In this document: positions 46,209 through 59,275 of the stretch, piece after piece | Layout: each line of letters opens with the position of its first letter | How positions within the stretch are numbered: the first letter of the stretch is position 1 | Source of the DNA: Amphiura filiformis | Lineage: Eukaryota > Echinodermata > Ophiuroidea > Amphilepidida > Amphiuridae | Length of the DNA stretch: 64,000 nucleotides | Direction of reading: 5' to 3' | Assembly: GCF_039555335.1 (NCBI RefSeq) | Contig: NC_092640.1 | Coordinates: 40,654,295 to 40,718,294, forward strand | The notes under the pieces: generated by a model | Databases searched by the model: none | What the model was told of the DNA's origin: nothing | Seen by the model: the letters and a program-made list of their open reading frames with translations, nothing else | Position numbers and translations under genes: made by a program

Positions 46209-46480
46209 CTTCAAGCGTTCGTCCCCAACCAGCTGCCATGCAATTTGTATATGTAGAAAGTTCATTTAAATCAGTAGCCACACATGCTGGTCTAACATAG
46301 TCAGAGAATTCAACAGGACTTTCCAATTGCAAAAGTGCTATGTCATTTCGGTCATCAAAATAGGTATATGCGGGATGAATTATCACTCTAGTCACATTCC
46401 TTTCTTGCTCGTATGGAAGGTTTTCACTTTGCTTGAGAACACCAAACCTAGCCGTTAATCCAAATGTAGAACCACTTTCT
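46209..46480 (-). CDS. Trypsin domain exon 2 (catalytic Asp)
   Basis: This 90-codon exon enters in phase 2 and leaves in phase 1. It encodes the middle of the protease: GLTARFGVLKQ, then VIIHPAYTYFDDRNDIALLQL, where Asp of NDIALL is the charge-relay aspartate, and the conserved CMAAGWGRT. One N-linked site (NVT) precedes the IIHPAY strand. No frame damage was found. Acceptor CCTTCAG, donor GTAATTGG. Confidence 0.9.
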
Positions 46481-47329
46481 CTGAAGGTGAGAAAAATTTA
46501 TCAGTAGAAAAGATTATATATCATTTTTAAAGCCAAAAAAAAAAAAAAAACCAACAAAGCTAAAAATCCAAAAATCAATTTGCCCGAAAAACCCTCACTA
46601 CCAAAATCAAACTATCCAGTACTGCAGAGTGCATTAGGTATGCAGAAAAACAGGAGTGCATGTTTGTACTTCCCCTCAGATCATCCACGTTGTATTTTGT
46701 TAGGTATGATCATCAAATTTTCAAGTAGGATATTTCACATTGAAATTGTTTTGTTTAGAGAGTGATTATTAATTAACTTATAAAATGAGGGGTCAACCAT
46801 GTCTGTAGGAAAAAACAATTTTTCCAAATTCTGTGACCATCATTGACGGTACCTTAACGGTACAATAAATTACTGTACAAAAAAGCAAGTACATGCAACA
46901 TTTTTCAGCACAGCGATCCATTTTACAGAAGAGATTTTATTTGAAACAAGAAATGTCATTAAAAAGACAATGCCACGGCTGAAGATCAAGTTTCATAATT
47001 TAGTTTCATGATAAGTTTCATAACCGGATGGGACATATGGGTATTTATTGGTAAAGACCACCAAGGATATACTAAGAAATACAAATACAAATTTACTCTT
47101 AAAATGTGTGCTAAATTTATTTAAATCAGAATCTTACTATAAATAGGGAAATGTTGTATGTGACTATGTATGTGAGTTATTCAAAGGCTCTATCAGTTTC
47201 GATCCAAATGTCACCAAATTCATACGGGAGATTGAAGAATATACTGAGGCGGTAATGCGAAAATTTGGTTGAAAACGGTCATGAATTGGCCTCAAAATCA
47301 ATGAAAATGTAGTCGGTTGATACAACAAT

Positions 47330-47650
47330 CAATATTCAGTTGACCTCAGATAACCTTGGAAAATTTTCCCCGCTGAAAGATGATGACACCCACCAAATTT
47401 CATTACCGTCCAACAATCCAACAGCAGACCTCAGATGACCTTGACATGACCTTGAATATGTTTGGCGCCTAATTGTGATCACATCCACCACGTTTCATGG
47501 AAATGCTCAATTGACCACATTATGACCTTGATGTCTTTAAATTGTAGGCGCTTAATTGTGATCACATCAAGCAAAGTTTCAAGACAATCTATGACTTTTT
47601 TCGCGCTTACTTCTACCATGTTTCATGACAATCCAAAAGACCACCAATAA
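47330..47650. repeat. TGACCT-rich interspersed repeat
   Basis: Repeated GACCTCAGATGACCTTGA and 'CACCAAATTTCAT' strings, as in the repeats at 9.6-9.9 and 52.1-52.5 kb. No termini were identified. Confidence 0.5.
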
Positions 47651-48083
47651 TGGGAAATGCACCCTTAAACAACAAACCAAGCATTAACTCCTATCCTAAA
47701 ATTTTCTGTCAACTCTCTAATTTATAACTCCAAAATTTTCTGTCCTCATAAAATGGCTTGCATTAGATCAATTTAGGGTCTTTTAGAGCTGAAATTAAGG
47801 GTCTTTCAGTGCGCTGTTTTGGTCAAATTCAGGGGTCTGTGGGGTACTGCGCTGTCCTAAAGCTGGGGTCTCTACCCATATAACCATTGTGTCCTCCTTA
47901 GGCCATTCAACAAGCTTGTCAGATACATGCCTAGGCCTACATGTGATTAAGCTATATTATTTTATATACTATAAGTGTATGATAACTTCTGTATCAAGGT
48001 ATACCATTTGACACTTTCTGACTTTCAACCTGAAATTTCTGGTGACCAAATTTCAAATTTTGTATTTTCCTATGGGGATTACA

Positions 48084-48514
48084 CTAGAGTCCGAAGTTTA
48101 CCGTTTTCTAAAATCCATTTTCCGTGTTGTAATCCGTGTTGTAAATTTTGTAAATCCATGTCATGAATAAAGCTTAAAATGTATAAACAATGATATTAAT
48201 GTCACAATAAAGTGTTCAATATCGCGATCAACATGCTCGGATTGGAATATTCTTACGATAATAGGCCGACTATTACGATGTTTGTAGGGATATAGGGGGT
48301 TCATGCCTGGGTAATATACCTTGATTTTGGTATTATTAAACAGTATTTTTATCATAAAAATTGACATAAACAACTCATGATTGTTCTTAACATTTATTTC
48401 TCTTATCTTTTAACAATTTTTGTCACATCATACAAAAATGTCATTTTCCGTGTTGTACCTCCGATTCCGTGATTTTCTTCCATTTTCCGTAAAACGGAAA
48501 ACTTTTGACTCTAG
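48084..48514. mobile_element. MITE with CTAGAGTC ends
   Basis: Inverted ends CTAGAGTCCGAAGTTTACCG and its right counterpart TTTTGACTCTAG. Subterminal TTTTCCGTGTTGTA occurs several times. It is located just upstream (in transcription terms, downstream) of trypsin exon 1. Confidence 0.65.
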
Positions 48515-48607
48515 ATTACAGTCAAGCCATTTCTGTGGTCACAAGTTGGGAGTTGAAGGAGGCCTTCTATTATAAGCAATATAATGTGGCCATATTTGTA
48601 TACTTAC

Positions 48608-48791
48608 ACACAGTGGGCTGCAGTAACTGCCCATTCCTTGTTGAGCAATGTACATCCACAAAAATGGTCAGCAAATCTTTCCAATGAACCGATCCAGAGC
48701 CATGATCCAGGGGGCGCTTCTCCTCCTCCTACTATACGAATATGTGGATCGAATGCAGGACGGGTACCGCAGAAACCAGTTTCAAAGATAT
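48608..48791 (-). CDS. Trypsin domain exon 1 (activation site and catalytic His)
   Basis: This exon encodes a linker cysteine (GFCGTRP), the zymogen cleavage site HIR|IVGGGEA and the catalytic-His block WAVTAAHC. Cleavage after Arg would free Ile for the usual N-terminal insertion. The upstream cysteine could tether the stem to the protease by a disulfide, as in two-chain serine proteases. The exon starts in phase 1 from the Frizzled exon and ends in phase 2 right after the His codon block, a common intron position in this family. Acceptor GACAG, donor GTAAGTATAC. Confidence 0.9.
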
Positions 48792-49752
48792 CTGTCAAGG
48801 TATAAATAACATGCAAGGTTATTAAAATTTTACACCTACATTGAAAAAATTTTTAAAAATAACACAAGCAAACTATAAAAAATTTTAAATGCTAGAGAGA
48901 GACATTTTTTTGCTTAATTAATTTATGAATCTGTTTTTTAAAACAGATTCATCTTGCAAAATCTTGCAAACCCAGACCATAAAGTTTTGATATATGATCT
49001 CACAAACGTGTGGCCTGTGCAAAGGGCGGTGGTGATCATTTTTTCCAAGGGGGTTAAAGCAATAATGTGTGATTTGCATACTGAAAAATTGATTCCTATT
49101 TAAATGTTAGTTTTCACTGATAGCTACTGATCGCATTGTACCCTTTTAATTTCGAGCCAAACAAATGAGGTAAACCAAAGAAAATTGGTATTTCATTCCA
49201 GCGCCTACAATGCGTGTATTTAGCACACCGATTATTATTATCATGATTATCAGGAGCTTCACGCAGCTGATGGGATTCAAACAAGACGTATAAGACGAGT
49301 AGCGATATACAGTTTATGCGTCAAGTCGACGTACAGCGCCTACAATGCGTGTATAATCTGCCAATCGTATTATTTATCATGATTGGCGGAGGTACATGCA
49401 GCTGATGGGATGTACAAACAAGATGTACTATGAATAGTGATGTGCATACAGTTTATACGGTATGTCACTGATTCAAAGATTCAATATACACAAGCAGGCG
49501 ATGTATTTATTCGACACTCGATCGGTGAGCTCAGAATAAAACCTGGGATACCCAGTTTTATTATAAATGTTAAATTTGACTGTAATTAAAGCACTTCAGG
49601 CTTAGTCTCTCACAGGACATTTATATACACCAACGGCCATAACAATAGTGCAAAAAGTAGAAATTTGAGCAAATCACATGGCTTTAAGGACTTATGGAAC
49701 ACAAGGAGGCAAGCCATTTTTGGCATGCCATTTCAAAGGCAGATATTTATAC

Positions 49753-50079
49753 CTCCTTCCACAACTGCACAGAAATCGTCTTCACCAACAGGCAAATCTT
49801 CACAATCTATTAATTCAGATAGAGCTGGACAAGTATCAGTAGTTTCTAGACAGAAACTCTGACACATCCTCTCCCCATCAGCATCATGTGGACAAGGTGG
49901 AAACACAATTGCACACAGCATTTTGATGGCATCCTCAGAACAGCTTTCAATCTCTAGTTGATAGGATTCATAGAGCACGACAGCTTCTTCTAATGAGTTA
50001 GCCGGAGAATCAGGATAAAATGTCCGGTTATAGGGAAGAGAGTTAAGGCACTCCTCCACTGGAATTGTTTCACATGGTG
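49753..50079 (-). CDS. Frizzled cysteine-rich domain exon
   Basis: A single uninterrupted 109-codon exon carries ten cysteines in Frizzled-CRD spacing, from PCETIPVEEC through ESCSEDAIKMLCAIVFPPC and RMCQSFC to DDFCAVVE. Frizzled CRDs bind Wnts in receptors. In corin two of them sit in the stem of a transmembrane serine protease and help substrate recognition. The exon directly precedes the trypsin exons, as a Frizzled CRD does in protease stems, which is the best argument that this is a corin-like stem. Acceptor TTTTCAG, donor GTATAAATA, phase 1-1, no frame damage. Confidence 0.88.
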
Positions 50080-50931
50080 CTGAAAATATCAAATATGATT
50101 TGATGAATATAAAAGAAATCATGTACTTTCTTATACGATCATGATTTTTGGGTGCTTAAGATTATGATCTTGTTTAATAAATATATTATTGCAGCTACAT
50201 GTATGCACTTCGAACACCTTAATGTAATGTTAATACACCATCAAATACTTTTACTTCAATTGTTTTAACTATGATATGTTTTGTTTTTTATAGTATCCTT
50301 CTTTATTTTAAGTTTATCTTTAGTTGTAGTACCTTTTACTAATTTTTTAGTTTTATTATGCAATGCTTTTCACTTTTTGTTGTTGTTTTTTGTTTTGTAG
50401 TTTTATATTGACTACACCTGTTATGTACATTCCAAAAGAAATTATATACCAAGTTAATGTGAAATAAATAAACTATATTTTTTTTATTTATTTTGATATC
50501 ACATAGCGATATCATATTTTGCACCTGACCTCTTCATGTACAGCATATGTAACATACATATTTACATGCAAATTGTTGTGGGCAATTCTGTAATCTTGTT
50601 AATTTGTTAATATACTCTTGATCAAATAACCCCCGCCCTGCCTGAATGAGTAAAAAAAACGTAACTGTGGTTATCTTCAGTTTGCAATGACATATTTTTT
50701 TGCAACTTAAATCAAGGAAAGAGGACATTCTTAGCTTATATAAACACTACATTTCACGGACATGGTAGTCAACTTTTGAAGAAAACCTAAAATTACCACA
50801 TGCCCAATTTTTCATAAAAATGGAAATTACATGGTGTTATGTAATCCAGTTTACAAAATAGATTCATTAGGTTTGTTGATATACAGTAAAAGAATTCTTT
50901 TGAACAAATTAGAACTTTTCCTCACTTTTGA

Positions 50932-51307
50932 AGGTTTCACCTATCATGGTCGATAGGCATCATCACATCATCAGAATGATGATTGTTGATCGTTACTTCC
51001 GGTTGGACATATCCTGACTGTAGAGGGTGTTTTTTTTTAGTCAGGAAAGGATCATATATAGTTTTAAAACACATCAATGGATGAACAACTGTTTCATATA
51101 CTAAGGATTACTCTTGCATCTTTAATCTCAATACAATATAATATTCCTTCATGTAATACATTTATTTATGGAATCTATATCTCCTAATTAATAAAGTAGT
51201 ATCAGAAGATGAGGACCCAACGTCATGAACAGAGATGAGGGGCTCACTACCTATGTCGCATGTATGATCTCTCTTGACTGCCTATCGACCATGATTGGTG
51301 AAACCGT
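50932..51307. mobile_element. MITE with GGTTTCACC ends
   Basis: Inverted ends GGTTTCACCTATCATGGTCG and GACCATGATTGGTGAAACC, each followed inward by ATAGGCA. No ORF. Confidence 0.7.
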
Positions 51308-51644
51308 TAATATTGAGTAAGTTTTGGTGTTGTTCAACAGTTCAAAAGAAATTTCTCTTACTGTAATCCAGTTTATCTCCATATTGCACATCCAAATTGT
51401 GCTGCAGTTTGCACCAAAAAAAAGAAGCGTTCTTGGCTTACAACCACCTAATTTCATTGGCATCAGTCATCAACTTCTAGAGACTAATGTAAATGATCAC
51501 AAGCACATTTGTACTTGGATCACTATGCAGTGTGCAGGGGGTTACATAGCTGTATTTCCTCCCTCACAAAATCTGTGAAGATTGTTTTTAATGTTTTATT
51601 TTAATTCTTTTGCTTGCTTAGCATCAACAATTTAATAAACTTAC

Positions 51645-51743
51645 AACAATAAATTTCATCACTTAAGTCACTACATTCAACAGTTCCATTACAGGTTGCA
51701 CCAGCAGGGATAACCTCAATTCCATTAGCACAGGTATCAGTAT
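51645..51743 (-). CDS. LDLa domain exon (divergent)
   Basis: This 33-codon, phase 1-1 exon lies between the first CUB and the Frizzled exon. The translation contains TCANGIEVIPAGATCNG and ECSDLSDEIYC. It has the LDLa-like SDLSDE acidic end but only four cysteines, so at least one disulfide of the classical module is missing. Acceptor CTACAG and donor GTAAGTTT are clear. The joins on both sides restore sensible codons (CEVV-D-TDTC and IYC-S-PCET). Confidence 0.78.
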
Positions 51744-52114
51744 CTGTAGAAAATCAAACAAAAATATGGGACACAAAATAACCTGCACAATTGCATTATG
51801 GGTAAGGCTCACAGTGCCACAGCAAATATTTGTAAGCTGCATCTCTGATTCTGAGGTACAATATCTATCAACTAAAATGATTTTGCCATAATGCATTGTT
51901 GTGAAATTGCCGTCCTGAAATGTTTTTTTTAACATGCACATAAAATATTGTTATCAACCAAATTAGCAGATCAAGATGCTAAAATCTTTATAAGGAGGTG
52001 TTTATTATTTACTTTATGTGTTATGAAATTCACAGTGAACATTTTGCATTCAAAATAATACTGCAAATCAAGGAATAGAAAATAGGAATAAAATTGCAAA
52101 CAATTGGAGAATAA

Positions 52115-52560
52115 GTGACACATTTGTCGGTGACAATAAACTTGATAACCAGGGTAACATTTCGGAACATTTTGCTGGGGTCAGGTCAAAGGTCAGTTGG
52201 AGTCAAATCTTACAATTTCAATATCTGGACATCTGTAAGGGGTGACAACAAATCTCGTGACCAGGGGAATATGTTGCAACATTTTGCAGGGGACAGGTCA
52301 AAGGTCATCTGGGGTCAAATCTTAGAATTGCGTTATCTAGGGGTACGAGGCTCAAACTCGGTGACAACAAACCTTGTGACCAGGGGAACAATTTGAAACA
52401 TTCTGTAGGGTAAGGTCAAAGGTCATCTGGGGTCAAATCTTAGAATTGCATTTTCTGGGCATCTGTAAGGAGCAGGGGACTCAAACTTGGTGACAACATT
52501 TGCAGGGGTCAGATACCTCCACAACACCAACACACCCCAGCTAGGTTTGTGGTCTATGAC
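52115..52560. repeat. GGTCAAAGGTCA tandem block
   Basis: Four imperfect ~100-bp units each contain AGGTCAAAGGTCA(T/G)(C/T)TGG followed by GTCAAATCTTA and 'GGTGACAACAA..TTGTGACCAGGG'. The body resembles the Helitron-like elements, but the termini were not found. Confidence 0.6.
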
Positions 52561-52667
52561 CACCATTTGCCACTAGTTATAAATTTGATTGTAATTCACC
52601 AAGCAATTCAGCCATGTTGGCTGCTATTTGAGTGTTTGATAAATATACCTGAAATAATGAAATACCT

Positions 52668-55600
52668 GAAATACCATTCAATAATACAGTCAACCATCAT
52701 TCAGCAATACAATTAACCATTCAATAATACAATCAACCATCATTCAACAATACAATTAACCATTCTTCAATAAAACAATCAACCATCATTCAATAAAACA
52801 ATCAACCATCATTCAACAATACAATAAAGTATCATTCAACAATACAATCACCATCATTCAACAATACAATAAAGTATCATTCAACAATACAATAAACCAT
52901 CATTCAACAATACAATAAACCATCATTCAGCAATAAAATCAACCATCATTCAACAATACAATCAACCATCATTCAATAATACAATAAACCATTCAATAAT
53001 ACAATCAACCATCATTCAACAATACAATCAACCATCATTCAACAATACAATCAACCATCATTCAATAATACAATAAACCATCAATCAACCATCATTCAAC
53101 AATACAATCAACCATCATTCAACAATACAATCAACCATCATTCAACAATACAATCAACCATCATTCAATAATACAATAAACCATTCAACAATACAATCAA
53201 CCATCATTCAACATTACAATCAACCATCATTCAACAATACAATCAACCATCATTCAACAATACAATCAACCATCATTCAACAATACAATCAACCATCATT
53301 CAATAATACAATAAACCATTCAATAATACAATCAACCATCATTCAATACAATCAACCATCATTCAACATTACAATCAACCATCATTCAACAATACAATAA
53401 ACCATTCAATAATACAATAAAGTATCATTCAACAATAAAATAAACCATCATTCAACAATAAAATCAACCATCATTCAACAATAAAATCAACCATCATTCA
53501 ACAATACAATAAAGTATCATTCAACAATACAATCAACCATCATTCAACAATACAAACCATCATTCAACAATACAATCAACCATCATTCAACAATACAATA
53601 AACCATCATTCAACAATACAAACCATCATTCAACAATACAATAAACCATCATTCAACAATAAAATCAACCATCATTCAACAATACAATCAACTATCATTC
53701 AATTATACAATAAACCATTCAATAATACAATCAACCATCATTCAACAATACAATCAACCATCATTCAACGATGCAATAAACCATCATTCAACAATACAAT
53801 CAACCATCATTAAACAATATAATGCATCATTCAACAATACAATCAACCATCATTCAACGATGCAATAAACCATCATTCAACAATACAAACCATCATTCAA
53901 CGATGCAATAAACCATCATTCAACAATACAAACCATCATTCAACAATACAATCAACCATCATTCAACAGTACAATAAAGCATCATTCAACAATACAATCA
54001 ACCATCATTCAACGATGCAATAAACCATCATTCAACAATACAAACCATCATTCAACAATACAATCAACCATCATTCAACAATGCAATCAACCATCATTCA
54101 ACAATACAATCAATCATCATTCAACAATACAATCAACCATCATTCAACAATACAATCAACCATCATTCAACGATGCAATAAAACATCATTCAACAATACA
54201 AACCATCATTCAACAATACAATCAACCATCATTCAACGATGCAATAAACCATCATTCAACAATACAAACCATCATTCAACAATACAATAAACCATCATTC
54301 AACAATACAATCATCCATCATTCAACAATACAATCAACCATCATTCAACAATACAATCATCTTTCAACAATACAATAAACCACCATTCAACAATACAATC
54401 AACCATCATTCAACAATGCAATCAATCATCATTCAACAATACAATAAACCATCATTCAACAATACAATCATCCATCATTCAACAATATAATCAATCATCA
54501 TTCAACAATACAATCAACCATCATTAAACAATACAATAATGCATCATTCAACAATACAAACCATCATTCAACAATACAAACCATCATTAAACAATACAAT
54601 GCATCATTCAACAATACAAACCATCATTCATCATTCAACAATACAAACCATCATTCAACAATACAATAATGCATCATTCAACCATACAATCAACCATCAT
54701 TCAACAGTACAATAAAGCATCATTCAACAATACAATCAACCATCATTCAACGATGCAATAAACCATCATTCAACAATACAATCAATCATCATTCAACAAT
54801 GCAATCAACCATCATTCAACAATACAATCAACCATCATTCAACAATACAATCAACCATCATTCAACAATACAATCATCTTTCAACAATATAATACACCAT
54901 CATTCAACAATGCAATCAACCATCATTCAACAATACAATAAAGCATCATTCAACAATACAATAAACCATCATTCAACAATACAAACCATCATTCAACGAT
55001 ACAATAAACTATCATTCAACAAATAAAAACACCATCATTCAACAATAAAATCAACCATCATTCAATAATACAATAAACCATCATTCAATAATACAATAAA
55101 CCATTCAATAATACAATCAACCATCATTCAACAATACAATCAACCATCATTCAACAATACAATCAACCATCATTCAACAATACAGTCAACCATCATTCAA
55201 TAATACAATAAACCATTCAACAATACAATCAACCATCATTCAACATTACAATCAACCATCATTCAACAATACAATCAACCATCATTCAACAATACAATCA
55301 ACCATCATTCAACAATACAATCAACCATCATTCAATAATACAATAAACCATTCAATAATACAATCAACCATCATTCAACAATACAATAAACCATCATTCA
55401 ACATTACAATCAACCATCATTCAACAATTCAATCAACCATCATTCAATAATACAATAAACCATTCAATAATACAATAAAGTATCATTCAACAATAAAATA
55501 AACCATCATTCAACAATAAAATAAACCATCATTCAACAATACAATAACGTATCATTCAACAATACAATAAACCATCATTCAACAATACAAACCATCATTC

Positions 55601-57847
55601 AACAATACAATAAACCATCATTCATTCAACAATAAAATATCAACCATCATTCAACAATACAATCAACCATCATTCAATAATACAATAAACCATTCAATAA
55701 TACATCAACCATCATTCAACAATACAATCAACCATCATTCAACAATACAATCAACCATCATTCAACAATACAATCAACCATCATTCAACAATACAATCAA
55801 CCATAATTCAACGATGCAATAAACCATCATTCAATAATACAATCAACCATCATTAAACAATACAATGCATCATTCAACAATACAATCAACCATCATTCAA
55901 CGATGCAATAAACCATCATTCAACAATACAAACCATCATTCAACAATATAATCAACCATCATTCAACAGTACAATAAAGCATCATTCAACAATACAATCA
56001 ACCATCATTCAACGATGCAAAAAACCATTCAACAATACTAACCATCATTCAACAATACAATCAACCATCATTCAACAATGCAATCAACCATCATTCAACA
56101 ATACAATCAATCATCATTCAACAATACAATCAACCATCATTCAACAATACAATCAACCATCATTCAACGATGCAATAAACCATCATTCAACAATACAAAC
56201 CATCATTCAACAATACAATCAACCATCATTCAACGATGCAATAAACCATCATTCAACAATACAAACCATCATTCAACAATACAATAAACCATCATTCAAC
56301 AATACAATCATCCATCGTTCAACAATACAATCAACCATCATTCAACAATACAATCATCTTTCAACAATACAATAAACCATCATTCAACAATACAATCAAC
56401 CATCATTCAACAATGCAATCAATCATCATTCAACAATACAATAAACCATCATTCAACAATACAATCATCCATCATTCAACAATACAATCAATCATCATTC
56501 AACAATACAATCAACCATCATTAAACAATACAATAATGCATCATTCAACAATACAAACCATCATTCAACAATACAAACCATCATTCAACAATACAATAAT
56601 GCATCATTCAACCATACAATCAACCATCATTCAAAAGTACAATAAAGCATCATTCAACAATACAATCAACCATCATTCAACGATGCAATAAACCATCATT
56701 CAACAATACAATCAATCATCATTCAACAATGCAATCAACCATCATTCAACAATACAATCAACCATCATTCAACAATACAATCATCTTTCAACAATACAAT
56801 AAACCATCATTCAACAATGCAATCAACCATCATTCAACAATACAATAAAGCATCATTCAACAATACAATAAACCATCATTCAACAATACAATAAACCACC
56901 ATTCAACAATACAATCAACCATCATTCAACAATACAATAAAGCATCATTCAACAATACAATAAACTATCATTCAACAAATGAAGAGCTTTGTTGCAAAAC
57001 CCCTTACATCCACTTTTGACTTTTTGAGAAAAACAGCTTTTTTTAATTGTGCAAGTATTACTTGTTCGATTTGATTCAATTTGGGATTGGATAAAGTGTT
57101 GATGAATAGAAACTAAAAGAATAGGTTTGGGACAATTTTCAAGGCTTCCTATTTATTTTATTATTTATTTTATATCGCACCTTTTGTGGATGTAAGGGGT
57201 TTTGCAACAAAATAAATTTACCCTTTTCTAGAAACCACCTTTGCAATCAAATTTGAGCCCATTTGTTTGCACTACATTATGTAACTTGACTAATGCTTTG
57301 AAAATCAAAAGAAAAATTTAAATATCTCATTTACTTTTTTAATTATGAATTTTTAATTAAATTCGAAAATGGCATTTTTGGGTATTTCGAAGCTACACCT
57401 TTTGTTAATTAAAATGATTTTTTCAAACATAGTGACCCAAAACAGTTCCTTTTGGTTTTAATAGGTAAAGAACATTCCAGGCTACCATTATACATCAACA
57501 AATTTAAAACAAAACAATTCTATATTCATTTTAAGTTCAGATTTCGGAAATTCCTAAGATTTCCCAAACGGAAATATGCGATAACTCCGAAGGGAAGGTA
57601 GTATGAAGGTTTAACAACCACCAAAATGTGTATTTTACCCACACTATAATATTATGCCAATAACTCAATATGGCCAAAAGTGGATTTAAGGGGTTTTGAA
57701 ACGAAGCTCTTCATTAATAAAAACACCATCATTCAACAATAAAATAAACCATTCAACATTAAAACAAACCATCATTCAACAATACAATTAACCATCATTT
57801 AATAATAAAATAAACCATCATTCAATAATACAATAAACCATCATTCA
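52668..57847. repeat. 23-bp satellite array with higher-order structure
   Basis: Long array of AATCAACCATCATTCAACAAT-type units (about 23 bp with 15- and 19-bp variants) from 52.67 to 56.98 kb and again after the inserted MITE from 57.72 to 57.85 kb. Variant strings recur about 2.0 kb apart (for example 54,060-54,310 against 56,057-56,305, and 53,170 against 55,207). The array ends within six bases of the CUB splice donor at 57,853. Open frames in it are repeat artefacts. Confidence 0.92.
56980..57713. mobile_element. MITE inserted in the satellite
   Basis: Inverted ends TGAAGAGCTTTGTTGCAAAA and the right counterpart TTTTGAAACGAAGCTCTTCA, each followed inward by CCCCTTA(C/A)ATCCAC. A third copy of this end lies inside, at 57,184-57,212. 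The pre-insertion form is visible in the satellite at about 55,016. Confidence 0.8.
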
Positions 57848-57853
57848 ACTTAC

Positions 57854-58212
57854 CTACAACTTCACAAGTAGATGACAATCGAATATTGAAACCTACATCA
57901 CTTTGACTTTCATCACTGGTGAATCTAATATACAGAGCCAGGGAGGAAAGGATATCAGGTGGAATCCGATCTTTGGTATATCTCGAGCATTTTCAAATTC
58001 TATGCTGCCACTCACATATAGGTAGTCTTCTCTTGCTAAACGGAATTCCAGGAATTCTGCATACACATAGCACTCAGTCTCACGCGGGGCTGGGGCATAT
58101 ATGGCCCATTCACAGTATGCCGAATCAAAGTAATTGGCTGGGTAATTCTTTGAATTTAATAGATATTCCTGGTCTGGATCCAGAAGTATCTCTGGTTCAT
58201 GATCACCACAAC
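57854..58212 (-). CDS. CUB domain exon 1 (one-base frame shift)
   Basis: One exon encodes a whole CUB domain, starting CGDHEPEILL, with NSKNYPANY, the CEW segment, then EFLEFRLAREDYLYV (the usual acidic calcium-site region) and ending in NIRLSSTCEVV. CUB domains are beta-sandwich modules of extracellular proteases and complement-type proteins. Acceptor TCCAG and donor GTAAGT are good, and the flanks are phase 1-1. Reading frame breaks after ENARDIPK and resumes in the next frame at DRIPPDILSS, which is a one-base deletion in an A run near 57,973. The length of 359 bp confirms it, since 360 would keep the frame. Satellite DNA begins about six bases into the downstream intron. Confidence 0.8.
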
Positions 58213-58671
58213 CTGGATAAGTGAACATGGAAATATTAAGTGTATGTGAAAACATTTGTGTGAGAAGGTGCCTATGAGCATACTCAATGAATCTGCCTCA
58301 ACATTCATATCCTTTTTTCTATAAATGGTACCCTCTGATATTTGCCACAAAATCAACACTCAGTCAAGATCCTCAACTCCTCCCCCCCGAGTCCCCTGCC
58401 AAATGAACTTTCAGAAAGAAGCAGTATATACAGGGTCAATTGTGGTCCCACCTGACATAGGGTCCAATTTCTCGAAGCTTGGCTAGTGGTCAAGCTTCTT
58501 AAGCCAGTAGGCTAGCCCTACCAATGTGGATCCATTTTATTGATTTATCTTTCTAGGTGATGTATGATGTGAAATTGTAAGCACTGGTATATAGGACTAA
58601 TTGGACTTGAGCATGATGGCTTAGGAATATTAGAAGCCTGACCACCAGCCATGCTTGAGAAACCGCCCTAG

Positions 58672-59005
58672 GTGTGTTTAGACGGCAGCATACTTTTGAA
58701 AGTACTTACTTTCGATCCAGTAATTAAATTACCCTACTTGCAAGTGTGTCCACACGGGGCTTACTTGTCAAGCAAACTCAAACTCACAAGTAAGCGTGTG
58801 ACCTTCACTGGTAAATTATATTGGATCATCAGGAGGTCATGCTTACTTACAAGTTATTTGCAAGTCTTGTTCACACAGGCCTTACTTTCGAAAGTAGCTC
58901 GTAAGATATCTTACATGTAAATCGTTGAAAGTAACTTGCAAGTAGCTACTTGTAAGTGCGTTTACATTGGCACTACTGTTATACTTTTGAAAGTAGTTAC
59001 TTTTG
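58672..59005. repeat. Cluster of ACTTTCGAAAGT / ACTTGCAAGT palindromes
   Basis: About ten short palindromes (ACTTTTGAAAGTA, ACTTTCGAAAGTA, ACTTGCAAGTA, ACTTACAAGT) within 330 bp. The block starts and ends with related direct repeats (GTTTAGACGGCAGCATAC and GTTTACATTGGCACTACTG). Probably an element, but no inverted ends were found. Confidence 0.55.
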
Positions 59006-59275
59006 ACAGTAAGCTGACTTTACTTGCGACCTTCTGAACAAGCCTTAATATTTGGTAGAACTTGAAAACCATCAAAATGTAATATAAGAAGTCCAAGTTG
59101 AAACATTGAATATTTAAACAAATAAGAAAGTATGGATTTCAATGGCAATCACCTCAGTCATCACTTGAAAATTTGGTAACATTGTTATATTTAGAAACCA
59201 GAAAATAATATTGAAAATTGCAAACCCCAGAAAGGTAGTTCAGACAGATGCGCCGATGGGGTTCGTAGATATGCA

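Noticed and set aside
46028-46300. 90-codon plus-strand frame overlapping trypsin exon 2
   Set aside because: It is the antisense shadow of a conserved protease exon and has no domain of its own.
51180-51250. Hammerhead ribozyme-like GATGAGGACC near Penelope-type sequence
   Set aside because: The flanking core (CUGAUGA and GAAA with pairing stems) could not be completed.
54081-56691. Open frames of 69-92 codons (Gln/Asn/His/Ser-rich) in the satellite
   Set aside because: The repeat unit simply lacks stops in one frame. There is no independent evidence of translation and the frames are identical because the array is duplicated.
52668-57847. CRISPR-like array
   Set aside because: Units are contiguous with no unique spacers, and the genome is eukaryotic. 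This is a satellite.
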